From contig NC_092685.1 in NCBI RefSeq assembly GCF_964275005.1, positions 13,997,571-14,061,570 on the forward strand: DNA of 64,000 nucleotides, in the 5' to 3' direction. A program made the position numbers and the translations under genes. The notes beneath the pieces are model-generated. The model was not told the DNA's origin, did not search any database, and was given only the letters and a program-made list of their open reading frames with translations. Of this stretch, positions 36,955-48,277 are shown one piece after another (the first letter of the stretch is position 1; every line of letters starts with the position of its first letter). The DNA comes from Diadema setosum. Taxonomy: Eukaryota > Echinodermata > Echinoidea > Diadematoida > Diadematidae.

Positions 36955-39676
36955 TTCTTACAAAGTCTGAAAAAGGAATAATCTTCTTGGAGGTTTGACT
37001 TGTTTGATGAACAGAAAAAAAATAGGGCATTACAACATCTTTTTTTCTCAACTTGAAGGTCGTCAGATTCCGGTATATCGTGATGAACTCTCCGAACGCT
37101 CATTTTTTGACCCATGCGTTGTTGTCCGGTCATTGTGTCAGGTTGAAGATAAGATCAAGGAACAAGGCAAGGAGTTCATGTGGAACGAGCACTTGGGCTT
37201 CATCCTGACCTGCCCTACCAACCTGGGAACAGGGGTGCGTTGCAGCGTACACGTGAGGATCCCAAAGCTGTCCAAGGACCCGCGCTGCAAGGCAATCTGC
37301 ACCGCTCTGCGTCTCCAGATGCGCGGAACAAGTATGTAACGTTGATTATTTATGTCGAATGAATTCAAATTCAAACAGTAGAGCTATCTAAAGTTGATGT
37401 ATCACGTAATACAAGTTGGGGACGGACTTTTATTAGGACCGCTTTGTTTTTGAATATCCCATCCATTTCAAAACCGAATTTCATCAAATAAACTCGAATC
37501 CTCCTTAAAGTTATGTGTACTTTCATATCTTATTAATGGTTTCTGATATCTCACAAAAAAGTTAAATCTGAAGCGCTCTCTAAACCAAAACTATACCATC
37601 CCTTTAACGCAAAATAAGTGCAATTCCACAACACCAGGTTCATGTTGATTTTGATTGACAGAGTGAAATCGTTCGCACAGAATCCTAGCAGTTTCTCCAA
37701 AAAAAAAGAACAAGAAAAAAGAGAAGCTATTGGATTTTAAAGTTTCTCATGTCTGTATTTTGTGGTTGCAGTCCTCTACACAGAGTGTAGGAGAGGCAAT
37801 GGTGTTATCACTTATACAATTACTATTTTGTATACAACTATATTTACAAGTCATGATTGTGGTCCAGTTCGACTACAGCCTCTTTCTCCTGTAAGTCCAT
37901 GCTGCTTGGTATTTTCGAGACTGCAGTAGTTTAATGATTATTCATTATTATCAATATCATAACATGTCGAGAAAGGAAATTTACTTAAAGTTCAGATACA
38001 AGACTTGGGTAACTTTTGCGGTGGCGACGAAATCACCAGCTCTCCATTTTTGAACATGATGAATATGGAGTAAAATAAACTACAAAAATAAAAATGTGTG
38101 AATTTTGAATGTGCAATTCTGAATAGTTTCTAAATTCCGAAATGAAACGATATAATCATGTAGAAGCAGAAATGTATGAAAAAGTAATCAGGATGAATTA
38201 CTTATTCTGTGAAATATCATAATACCATAATCTTCTTCTGAAGCAGTTCGGTATAAAATCTAGAGGCTTACTAACAATGCAGCATAAATACGGTCTGTAC
38301 GAGATCAACACGAGAAAGTGGGCAGTAATAGAAGGTGAGTAATCTACTGTGCAAATTATGTTGTGAGGATCTGGTAAATTTTCGGCTCTTCCCTCTCTCG
38401 CCAGGTGGGGAATTCACCGAGGGCGTCGGCGGCGTGTACGACATCTCTAACCTGGATCGTCTCGGGACATCCGAAGTCGAGCAGGTGCAGTGCGTGATCG
38501 ACGGCGTATCTACCATCATCGAAATGGAGAAGAGGTTGGAGAAGGACGAGGACATTGAGGACCTCATGCCTGGGTAAAGATTTTTCTTCAAATGGAAGTT
38601 AACATGCCGAAATTTGTGTTTAATTATCCTACAAGTTTGGTTGTTCTTATTTTTCCTTGATTGTCTGCTGAAAAAAAATAAAAACAACAACCCTGCAACC
38701 AAAAACACAGAAGAGATAATATTCATAATAATTATAATACACCATTATTGACTCGTCGTACGTAACTTGACTGTTGCATGAGATATCGATGCTACGTCAA
38801 AGAGATTGCTGTGACTATAGTGACTTGTATAAGTGATTTTTCAACAGCTACTTTGAAAGCTCTGATTTTGAGGAACACTAACCTTTTACACTCTTTCTTG
38901 ATAATAGATATGTGGCTAAATGAGTTACGATGGGTGGATTAGTATTTTTCTTCAACAGCGCAAAAACAAGGAGCTTTTTTTTTCGATAACAACATAATTT
39001 TGGAGAAAAAAGGCAAGAAAGGCTTTGTGATGGATAGCATGATTTGTCGGTCGTTTTCGTGTTTTTGAGCATGGAGTTGGATAACACAAATTTATTCTTC
39101 AGATGGTGGGATACAGAAAGTACCATAATATTTAACGAAGCATGTAGACTTGCAAATGTAAATTTGAGAACTAACCTGATTTCCTTGTCCCGATCTTGGG
39201 GAGGGGAATATCAGGAAGATACCATGAATATGTTTAGGAGAGTGACAGCCCACCCAACGAGACATAATCGTCTGTATTATACAAGTCCTTGTGTTGTGTT
39301 CTTTTCTTTTCATAAGAATCAATGTTGCGGTTCTTCCACTCGTAGTCTTGTCAAAGAATATTGTGAACTGATCGAGGTTGCATTAAGTTGTATGTTTATT
39401 TATTATTATTTCTTTTATATATACCTGTATAAAATTTTATTTCATTTATGTTATATTTACGCTGATAGCTTAACATACATTTCACACTTTTAACAACTAT
39501 TTTTGTTTTATCCCATGGTCTACAGAAACGCTGCCGCAATCCAAGCCGAGCAGCAGAAGGCCGAGCAGGAGACAAAGTCCCCACAAGCCGCTGAGGCATC
39601 GGGCGACAAACCCAAACCAGCGGCCGAAGAGTCCAAGCCCAAGCCCAAGAAATCCTCGACGTGTTCATTGCTGTAA
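31738..39676 (+). CDS. Arginine kinase (phosphagen kinase), creatine-kinase-like type, with CaaX tail, complete, 8 exons
   Basis: ATP:guanidino phosphotransferase that buffers ATP. Exons: 31738-31915, 32661-32765, 33454-33621, 34767-34938, 35991-36114, 37142-37331, 38405-38573, 39526-39676; phases agree and give 418 residues. Conserved features are [55 protein letters not shown] with the acidic substrate residues at 221-223, and TCPTNLGTG with reactive C273. The backbone is closest to creatine kinase, but two features point to arginine as substrate. The guanidino-specificity loop (residues 55-73) is about four residues shorter than in creatine kinase and equals arginine kinase length, and the cysteine motif is CPTNLGT rather than CPSNLGT. 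Residues 371-418 form an extra Ala/Glu/Lys/Pro-rich tail, basic (KPKPKK) and ending CSLL, a CaaX box. The start is the first ATG of the kinase frame. Substrate assignment is inference. Confidence 0.93.
33834..33880 (-). repeat. 3' tail of a non-LTR element with (TGAA)n end
   Basis: On the minus strand the sequence reads GGAAATAAAATTGAAATGAA followed by ATGA repeats. The same GGAAATGAAAATAAA plus TGAA-repeat ending occurs at 62474-62553. It lies in intron 3 of the arginine kinase. The element body upstream (about 33880-34100) is not recognisable to me. Confidence 0.45.
36185..36452 (-). repeat. tRNA-derived SINE in arginine kinase intron 5
   Basis: On the minus strand there is an A box, GTGGTGCAGTGGACAGGACG (36436-36417), and a B box, GGGTTCGGATCC (36389-36378). 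The body contains GGGTACCTGGTACC, a block common in invertebrate SINEs. The tRNA-like acceptor half is absent, so it is not a tRNA gene. Confidence 0.7.
36528..36556. other. Perfect 13-bp hairpin
   Basis: TTGGATACTTAAT pairs with ATTAAGTATCCAA around the loop TAT. The flanks also repeat directly (ATCCAAATATATGAATGATAT and a near copy 70 bp on), which points to a small local duplication within arginine kinase intron 5. Confidence 0.6.
36903..36951. repeat. (TA)n microsatellite
   Basis: About 24 TA units in intron 5 of the arginine kinase. Confidence 0.9.
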
Positions 39677-41414
39677 ACATTAGGCCCCCACGAAATTTTG
39701 AATCTCACTCAATCATTTGCACAAGATAATTAGGAAAAGAAAAGTGACATAACAAGGTAAATGTTAATGACGAGGTATTGTTTTCATGTGCAGGAAAGTA
39801 CCTCAGGACCTTGACAAAAGAAAATATTTTTTTGTTTGTTGGCCGTTTGACAAACAAAACGATAATCATATACAAAGTGATAGCATAATGGCCGTACTCG
39901 ACTTTGTTAACAATATGTAGATTCTGGCATTTGCAGTGAGGTAAATTCACATTCAAATATAGAAATGCGTACAAAAAGTTTTTTTTTTTTTTTTTTTGGA
40001 AACTTATATGCTGGTTACTTTTTATTTGCATGTACAATATGGAGCAGTCATACTTATGATGATTAGATATATATTTATGCCGAATATCAATTCACCTGTG
40101 ATTGTGTACAAACTATTACTGACTTTGATTGACAGCATGAACGATGCCCAAAATAAATTGTTATGGTTTCTTTACAGCATAAGTAAAATGTTTTCAAGGA
40201 TTGCCAGATCAGTGTGTGTAACGGAGAATGCAAACAACTTTCTCGCGTTATGTTTACTGGAACCTTTCGTTAAAGTGTGGATTATCTATCGGTCCACCCT
40301 ATCCATTGCATTGTATTGCATGTAGTCAAACGACAGTGTATTCTAGATAAAATGCAATGTGATGGTTAAAAGCAAACGTCTTGTTGGGAAAACACTAAAT
40401 GTCGTCACTGATTTCAAAGTATAACAATTACTGCGTTCGTATTACGATAAAAGTGATCGTGTAATGTAATGTTCATACTGTGAATATTCATCCCTGAACG
40501 GCTTGGGAGGTTGTTTATCATGATAAGTCGTGATAAAGGTATGACGATGAAACGCTACAACGAAACATAATCTGCTTTACTGTGTGTGTATATATTTCTC
40601 TACCTGGGTTCTTGTTTTTCGGAGTAATAACAGTTGGGTATCCGTCCAAACAGACAAGTGTGTATAGATATATTTTCTTGTAAATACAATTTTATGTATG
40701 ACTAGCATTATCATAGTTTTGTTTGATCTTCCGTCAGAGCAACATGAGGTTTGCGTGGCATCTGAAAACAGCTTGGCCTTTCAACTTTAGCATGAGTGAA
40801 GAGACTTGTGTCTTTTATGACCTTTGCTCCTAATTTTTGACAAGAGGTAAACCCTCCTTCAAAACATTTGCCAGCATTATGCATTCTTGTAATTGAAAAC
40901 AGACAAAAAAGAAAGAAGGAAATCGTGATTTTATAGCGTGCGATGTCAATCACGTCTGGTTACTGCAGTATTCAGTTTTCCGGTCGATTTCTAATGAGCT
41001 AAGATCGTCTGGAAATTGCAATAATTATGTTATGTATAGTTTGACGGCACGCCTTCAGGACACTCACGACAGACTGTAGGTGCAGCTAAGTTTTTACAAG
41101 CACTGATTGATATATACGCCAGTGACTTACCCTTTTATTTGACACAAGGTACAAATTTCACCTCCGAGTTTAATTTTCGTCATTATTCACCCTTTCCATA
41201 TCGATTCACACGTTCACATGTTGCTCCGTGCTGAATACATCATTTCCAGGGCAATTGGTGTTCTTTGTTAATGCAACAGCTAGGCATGAATTCATTCAAA
41301 GGACTTCTAAGAATGCCTTTACATAACATAAAGGAGCATACCTATTACGATGTACGATGATTGTCCCACGGCACTGCGACTGGACTGTAACAATCAGAGC
41401 AGCTTTTCAATAAA
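39677..41414 (+). other. Probable arginine kinase 3' UTR
   Basis: Noncoding AT-rich sequence after the stop. Candidate poly(A) signals are AATAAA at 40152-40157 and at 41409-41414; the second is followed by the GT-rich TGTGTATGTGTT, the better context. Confidence 0.35.
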
Positions 41415-41570
41415 CCTCCACACCGAATGATAAATGTGTATGTGTTACGCTTCATTCTTATGCCATTCCACTGATAACTGTAATACCTTTAGCTAGTCAT
41501 TAAAAAAAAGAAAGATAACGATTGAGCATTTTCCTTATATAATTATATACATACATTGCATATATTTGAT

Positions 41571-41636
<66 letters not shown>

Positions 41637-44600
41637 CACATATGAGCAAACACTCGGCAAAAGATTTTGTGACTGAATGCTATAGTACTGCGAGATTTTA
41701 GCACTTAGCTATCTACAATTTATAAGTGCATTACTGATACACGAGATCCTTCCATAAAATTGGAGCTAGATTGTGCTCCTGCAGAGGGAATGTTTGCTAT
41801 TTCAACTACTCCAGTACTCTTCTACAAAGTAGAAGCCGGTTGGCAACACTCTCTTCAAGCATATACACAAACACATTTATGCATCAGACACATGAATGTA
41901 CTTGCCTGTCATGGCCGATAGACACAACAGATCTATACTCGCCCCCGTTCTGCAAAGCACTGTACCGTTAATATTGTGACGGTCAGGACAGAAATGTAGT
42001 GGCAACTTTCACACCCTGGACCTCCGTTATACTGAAGGCGCAGCGTCCTATAATGAATGAATACTAAATACTTTGCCAGGTGATTAAAATGACGAAAAGC
42101 ATGTAACAGATATTCATTTTTTTAACCAATGGTATATCCGTTTTCTTTCATTTTAACACACCCATCATGTTCCATTATTTATGAGTAACTTCATAAGCCT
42201 TCATACCAAAGAGAATAACACTTCTAATCAGAATTTTCTGTTGATCATATGGATGAAATCCTCACTCTCCCTTATTATTATGTGACATGCAAAGGCAAAG
42301 TTAAAGGCCCTCTATTCTTGCTAGTACTTCTATGGGACAGGCGGAAGGCCGAAAATGAAAAAGAAAAGAAAACATTTTGGAAGATCGGAAATCAAGGAAA
42401 GGACCGCAAAAAAAAAAAAATGCAATACAGTACTTTCAAGACACCCTTTCTCTCTTGATAACCATCTCTTTCTGCATGTCTGCATTAATTCCTTGTCAAA
42501 TGCAAGACAAAATCGACGCTACATGAAATGTTTCCTTTATTGATTCATTTATTTCATACCCATTTCATACCCAGCGACAGCAAACCATCATAACAAAACT
42601 TTAAAAAAAGTTGATAAGCCAACTGGCAAACACAACCAATTCCTTGGAATTGACTAATCGAACTCAGAATTTCGTACACGAGGTCTTCATCTAAGTTGGC
42701 GTTCTAGGGTATACTTAAGATAGCTATACATCTATTAAGATACTAGTAAACGAAGACATCTCCAATACAAGACGAGGAAAAGTTCCCAGGTGTGGGAAAT
42801 CGTGTTATTGTGAACAGATGATAAGACTAGACGTGAAATGAAATTTGATTTAGCAGATCGGCGTTACACGCAAGTATACCCTTGTTTTCGAAACTCCTTC
42901 GAGCTAAGAGAATGATTTTAGATATCACATATTGCTATCCATATTAAGATTACAGGTACTATACAGATTCTAAAATGTCAGTAGCAATCACATCTTGCAA
43001 CTTTTGCTTACAGTGTCAAGCAATTCGAAGTTATTGAACTAATTAGTTGTTATCATATTTTCAATAACTTCAAAGTTATCGAAGCTAGAGTTATTCATAT
43101 TATGTATTACAAAATATAAGGTGTGTGAATACTCAGCAACAGAGCTTGGGCATCCATTGTAACACAAATGTAAATCTATAAAAACTGGGAAAGTCTATAG
43201 GTTGCATCACTCCGAGCACAGAAGAAGAGAATATCATGGCATACATTCGAATGTTGCTTTGACAGTAACTTTTATAGAAATATTCACATCACGCATTCAC
43301 AAAGAAATAATGTAAGACGAAAACGACTGACTCCATATCTGTAATGAAATATCATAAGCTTCCGATACACAAGTACTGATAGTACTATTGATATCCTGAT
43401 AAAGACCAATAGGTAAATGCGTTTAATAAAACTATATACATAATAACAATCTTGAATGTGATCATATATACATGTATACACACATGTTTACGCATCATCA
43501 AAACAAAACACGATGAAATAAGCACAGTCAAGCTTGTAGCATAATATTATGTGTGGAATTAATGATAATACGCTCTTGTGATATGAACATTCCTAAGAGC
43601 TGAGTCAATACGAATTGACAGTTCCCGTGTTTACACAAGACTAAACGGAACAGCCACGAAGTAAACTCTTTCATTCAATGGTGCATTCAGAACAACGTTA
43701 AATAGACTCAATTTGTCTCACGTAGTCACGAAACTGGTACATCTGTACATGATGGAGAGAAAAATTATCAGAACAAATAACTTTACTCTCCCTTTTCACA
43801 TCGCATTACATACTCCACATTACACTGTTGTGTGGCGACTGATTTGTTATTTCTATAAACATGAATTAACATACACATACATGATAAGTTTAATAAATGG
43901 ACAATATACAAGCAATAGCAATGTGTATCCACACGCCTTTCCTTGATTCGAGAGAAGAATGTCACATGTAAATCAAGACACACAGTTATTGAAAGTATAA
44001 TTGATGTTGTCAAACACACACACATATACAAAAAAAAAAAAAATAGATAAATAACCGGTAAGTGACTTAAACGCCTTCGAACAGCCTAACTTTCGATAAA
44101 ATTACATTATTATGTAATAACAAAACTGTACATAACTCCGATCGTAGATTAAAAATACAAAAGTCAATACAGAAATGAACTGAATCAAGTTTCGCACACA
44201 AATGAATATGATACAATACAATTATAATAGCAAGTTATATAGTGTATCTTGTGATTGAATGTATTCAAGGCAAATAAGATCATAATGTAGGATCCTACAA
44301 CATAAATGGATCAGTGCTTTGTGTGAATTTCAGAATACAAATCAAACATTTCATTCTTTAGTCAGTGATAAGACACGTTACACCTAGAATGGAATTAACA
44401 TTCTTCCGAGATTTAAGAAAATACAGGAAGTAAAAGTGGTTGTTTGAAAGCAATAATATGAACTGTGAATACTTCTTGAAATATTTCTAATCACATAATT
44501 GTACATTACATCTAAAGTTCATATCAATAAATACAATCGAAGACAGTCACACAAGGTTTACTCGATAAAAGCAAGTGAAAATACACCTCATTAATTCTAT

Positions 44601-45536
44601 ATACAAAATAAAACAGTAAGAAGTCCGCGCGCATCAATATCTGTAACAACAAATTTTCCAGAAAAATCGATGTATTTCTGTATATAATAGTGTAGCTTCT
44701 GGTAATCACACATAGTGATATGCGCTGACAATAGCTTCGATGATATAAGTAACGAAACTGATCATATCTTTATAAATGCAACATAGCATTCTAAGAGATT
44801 ATCGGCAATGTGCTCTTATTGATCAAAAGTCCCTGAAACTAATGCGCTTCTTTCCTTTCTTGAAATAGAATAATACTTTACAACTACTACTATACAATCA
44901 GGTCATATGCAGACTGTACACGATTCTACCACTTTGAGGAAATAACAAATCTAAACAGCGACTCCAAAGCTGCAGGAAAAATGGCAGTGTTTGAAGTTGT
45001 CGACGTCTGGAACGCAGCTCATGTCACCATGTCCTTAGTTACGAGAAAATTCATTAAATTACGAAAAAACGACTGGGGCGAAAATCCATGTTGACATCAT
45101 ATTGACGAAAGGATCTTCGACACAAACACGAAACAATTTCGTGAAAGCCGAGACGAATGAACGTAAACACAAGGGATGAGGATTCCGCAGAAAGAGGGTT
45201 GATGATAAACTTGCTTGGACCTCAACCGAAAAATAGTGCAAATTATGAAAGATTGCCGCAGGCTTCGACGTATAATAACAGATATACCATGATTTCAAAT
45301 ATGTAAAATTCTTTTCAGATCAGATGAAAGGAACCGAAAATAAGTTGTTGACCACAATAAGGCCATGGGCTGTCTGGTTATGACGTAATCGAGCCTTTGA
45401 ATCTCTTCTAAAATGCTTTTTGAAACATTTGTCAATTTCATGCATTATGGGCAAAGATTCATTACATGACAAGTTCACAATATTTTCAAAAATCAAAATG
45501 AAAACAAAACAATTCAGCCCCTCTTTAAAAAAACAA
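41415..45536. other. Intergenic stretch without a recognised gene
   Basis: AT-rich sequence with short frames only and no recognisable protein motif. It holds an (AT)n tract of about 50 bp at 41578-41629 and a 12-bp inverted repeat (GAAGTTATTGAA and TTCAATAACTTC) at about 43028-43080. Nothing else stands out. Confidence 0.55.
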
Positions 45537-46826
45537 GGAAAAGTAGAAATTACGCGGTGCGTAAAATATGTCCCCGCCGGAAGTAGCATTTAGTAGCAAA
45601 ATGTACAATATAGGTAAAAAGATCAAGGTCAAAGGTGAAAGAAGTCAAGGGTCAAAATTCTATGTAGAAGTTTTGAAGCCCTCACCTAGTGCCATCACAT
45701 AAAGCAAACGGAATCGAAATCGGGTTAGAAATGACGAAGGAGTAGCATTTTGTAGCCAATGTACAATATAGGTAAAAAAATCAAGGTCAAAGGTCAAAGA
45801 AGTCAAAGGTCAAAATTCTGTGTAGAAGTTTTGAAGCCCTCACCTAGTGCCATCACATAAAGCAAACGGAATCGAAATCGGGTTAGAAATGGCGAAGGAG
45901 TAGCATTTGGTAGCAAAATGTACAATACAGGTCAAAAATCAAGGTCAAAGGTCAAAGAAGTCAAAGGTCAAAGAAGTCAAAGGTCCAAATTCTGTGTAGA
46001 AGTTTTGAAGCCCTCACCTAGTGCCATCACATAAAGCAAACGGAATCGAAATCGGGTTAGAAATGGCGAAGGAGTAGTATTTTGTAGCAAAATGTACAAT
46101 ATAGGTAAAAAATCAAGGTCAAAGGTCAAAGAAGTCAAAGGTCCAAATTCTGTGTAGAAGTTTTGAAGCCCTCACCTAGTGCCATCACTTAAAGCAAACG
46201 GAATCAAAATCGGGTTAGAAATGGCGAAGGAGTAGCATTTTGTAGCAAAATGTACAATATAGGTCAAAAATCAAGGTCAAAGGTCAAAGAAGTCAAAGGT
46301 CCAAATTCTGTGTAGAAGTTTTGAAGCCCTCACCTATAGTGCCATCACATAAAGCAAACGGAATCGAAATCGGGTTAGAAATGGCGAAGGAGTAGCATTT
46401 TGTAGCAAAATGTACAATACAGGTCAAAAAATCAAGGTCAAAGGTCAAAGAAGTCAAAGGTCAAAATTCTGTGTAGAAGTTTTGAAGCCCTCAACTAGTG
46501 CCATCACATAAAGCAAACGGAATCGAAATCGGGTTAGAAATGGCGAAGGAGTAGCATTTTGTAGCAAAATGTACAATATAGGTCAAAGGTCAAGGTCAAA
46601 GGTCACAACTGAAATTGTGTGTAGAAGTTTCAAAGCTCCCATGTAGTGCTCTCATATAAAGCAAACAGAATCAAAATTGGCTCTTAAATGACAGAGAAGT
46701 AGCAAATTGAACATTTTGATCACACACTGACGCTCACACGGACAGACGGACAGACGGACACACGGACACACACACACGTACGGAGCCCGTTTCATAGTCC
46801 CCTGCTCGAACTCGTTCGGCGGGGAC
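45537..46826 (-). repeat. AGGTCA-rich tandem-repeat element, copy 2
   Basis: This is the inverted counterpart of 3721-4689. It has the same hairpin tail (ATTACGC-GGT-GCGTAAA here), the same inverted ends (TCCCCGCCGG near 45570; CGGCGGGGAC at 46817-46826) and the same palindrome and GTCC-type minisatellite at the far end. The array has about seven units of 158-160 bp and one of 174 bp (marker GTACAATA at 45603, 45761, 45920, 46094, 46252, 46412, 46571). Units carry AGGTCAAAGGTCA (DR1). The ends shared by both copies define the element at about GTCCCCGCCG on one side and TAATTTCTACTTTTCC on the other. Confidence 0.8.
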
Positions 46827-46831
46827 AATAA

Positions 46832-47050
46832 GGAACCATCGTGGCTCAGTATATAAGACCACGCACTCTTAATCACGATGTCTCTGGTTCAAGTGCCATG
46901 ACTGTATTGCAGTTGTTCGTTGTGCCCATAGGCAAGACATTGTTTCCTCATCCCGTGGTTACATGTAGATATTCATCGCTTCCTAAGGAACTACCAATAA
47001 CAACAATTCAATTCAATTCAATTCAATTCAAGTCAATTCAATTCAGTTCA
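46832..47050 (+). repeat. tRNA-derived SINE with (AATTC)n tail
   Basis: An A box (GTGGCTCAGTATATAAGACC, 46841-46860) and a B box (GGTTCAAGTGC, 46896-46906) are followed by a body with TTGTGCCCATAGGCAAGACA and a pentanucleotide AATTC tail (about 47008-47048). It lies only about five bases from the end of the AGGTCA element. There is no tRNA 3' half. Confidence 0.7.
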
Positions 47051-48277
47051 AAAGACAGAGAACAGATACACTATGCATTTTATATAGCTATTCACACATA
47101 CTGATAAACACCGCATTGGTAGACAAAAAAAAAAACACACACACACACACGCAAACTTTTATCTTATTGTCATGCAGAATAGCGGCCAAAATTTTGGCTA
47201 TGGAAGTCTGAACGAGGATGAATGAAATAGGCCTACATTAAATTGCCAATAATCTCTGGCGTCAACGAAAAGCTATAGATATAACACTTTATTGCAGGAT
47301 ATTATATCAAAATGCAATTATAAAGGATATACACCAAGCTGTTTCTATCGTTTACACTGGTACACGAGAAAGAGAGTGAGAAGATAAGAAACTTTCCGAC
47401 TCGAAAATAAAAAAAGAACAGAACAAAAATCGGCCAAATATCACTTGTGGACTCTATTATGAACAACGAGAAGTTTTCTCATCTGTCAATATATAATGAA
47501 GTCATTCCGACATTAAGTTAGCATTGCGGGTTTATGTAGGTCACTATAGAAATGTACATTAGGTATTTCAATACCTATATTTCAGAATTACACGCACATA
47601 CATACACACACACGCACACATACTGTTTTCTGTTTACATGGAAGTTTTAAGTAGATACACTGTACCACATTATTTCCCTTGACGATATTTTACCTCTGTT
47701 CCGAGAAGGAACTCTTGTCCTAATATATTAAGTCGAACAATGTTGAGATATGAAACGTTTTGGGTTTTTCAAAGCACGCTATTATGAAGTCCTTTATCTA
47801 AGCAATTGTTTAATTTCCCAGTTTTCTGCACGGTCAATTGCGCCTCGGACTGCAAAGTCGACTTCTCTCAAATTTGTGTTAGTCCGATAATCAGCTTCTT
47901 GCCATATATCTGGTAGAAAGCGTGAAATAAAGTATGTCAAATTACACAGCATTGAACCGTTGAAGTCAAATCCTGAGTATACTCAGGCAGGTGTCAACGG
48001 GAAATATGTTTTACAGTAAAATAAAGTCGTCCTCAACGGATTAAGCTTATAAAAAAGTGATTATACAAGAATCAGAAAATTAAGAAGATCAAGAAATCGA
48101 TTTTCGGGGATTCTGTCAAGTTTTCGCTCTTCTGAACTCTATAACTATACAAAACACAAAGAGTTATGCAAATATTCTTTGCTATTGTCAGCTCCAAATC
48201 AAGAGCAGCAAAACTGAAAGACAGACCACAGAATGATGTGTGATACGTCCCTGGATACTGGCCTCCGCAGGTTAGGC
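47051..48277 (-). other. Flank and probable 3' UTR of the SAMD9-like gene
   Basis: No coding potential is recognised. A minus-strand AATAAA at 47293-47288 lies just under 1 kb beyond the stop codon at 48278 and is a candidate poly(A) signal. Short (CA)n runs occur at about 47134-47150 and 47600-47620. Confidence 0.3.

Noticed and set aside
45592-46600. CRISPR-like regularly spaced repeats
   Set aside because: The period is about 158 bp with no unique spacers, in a eukaryotic genome; this is a tandem-repeat element.
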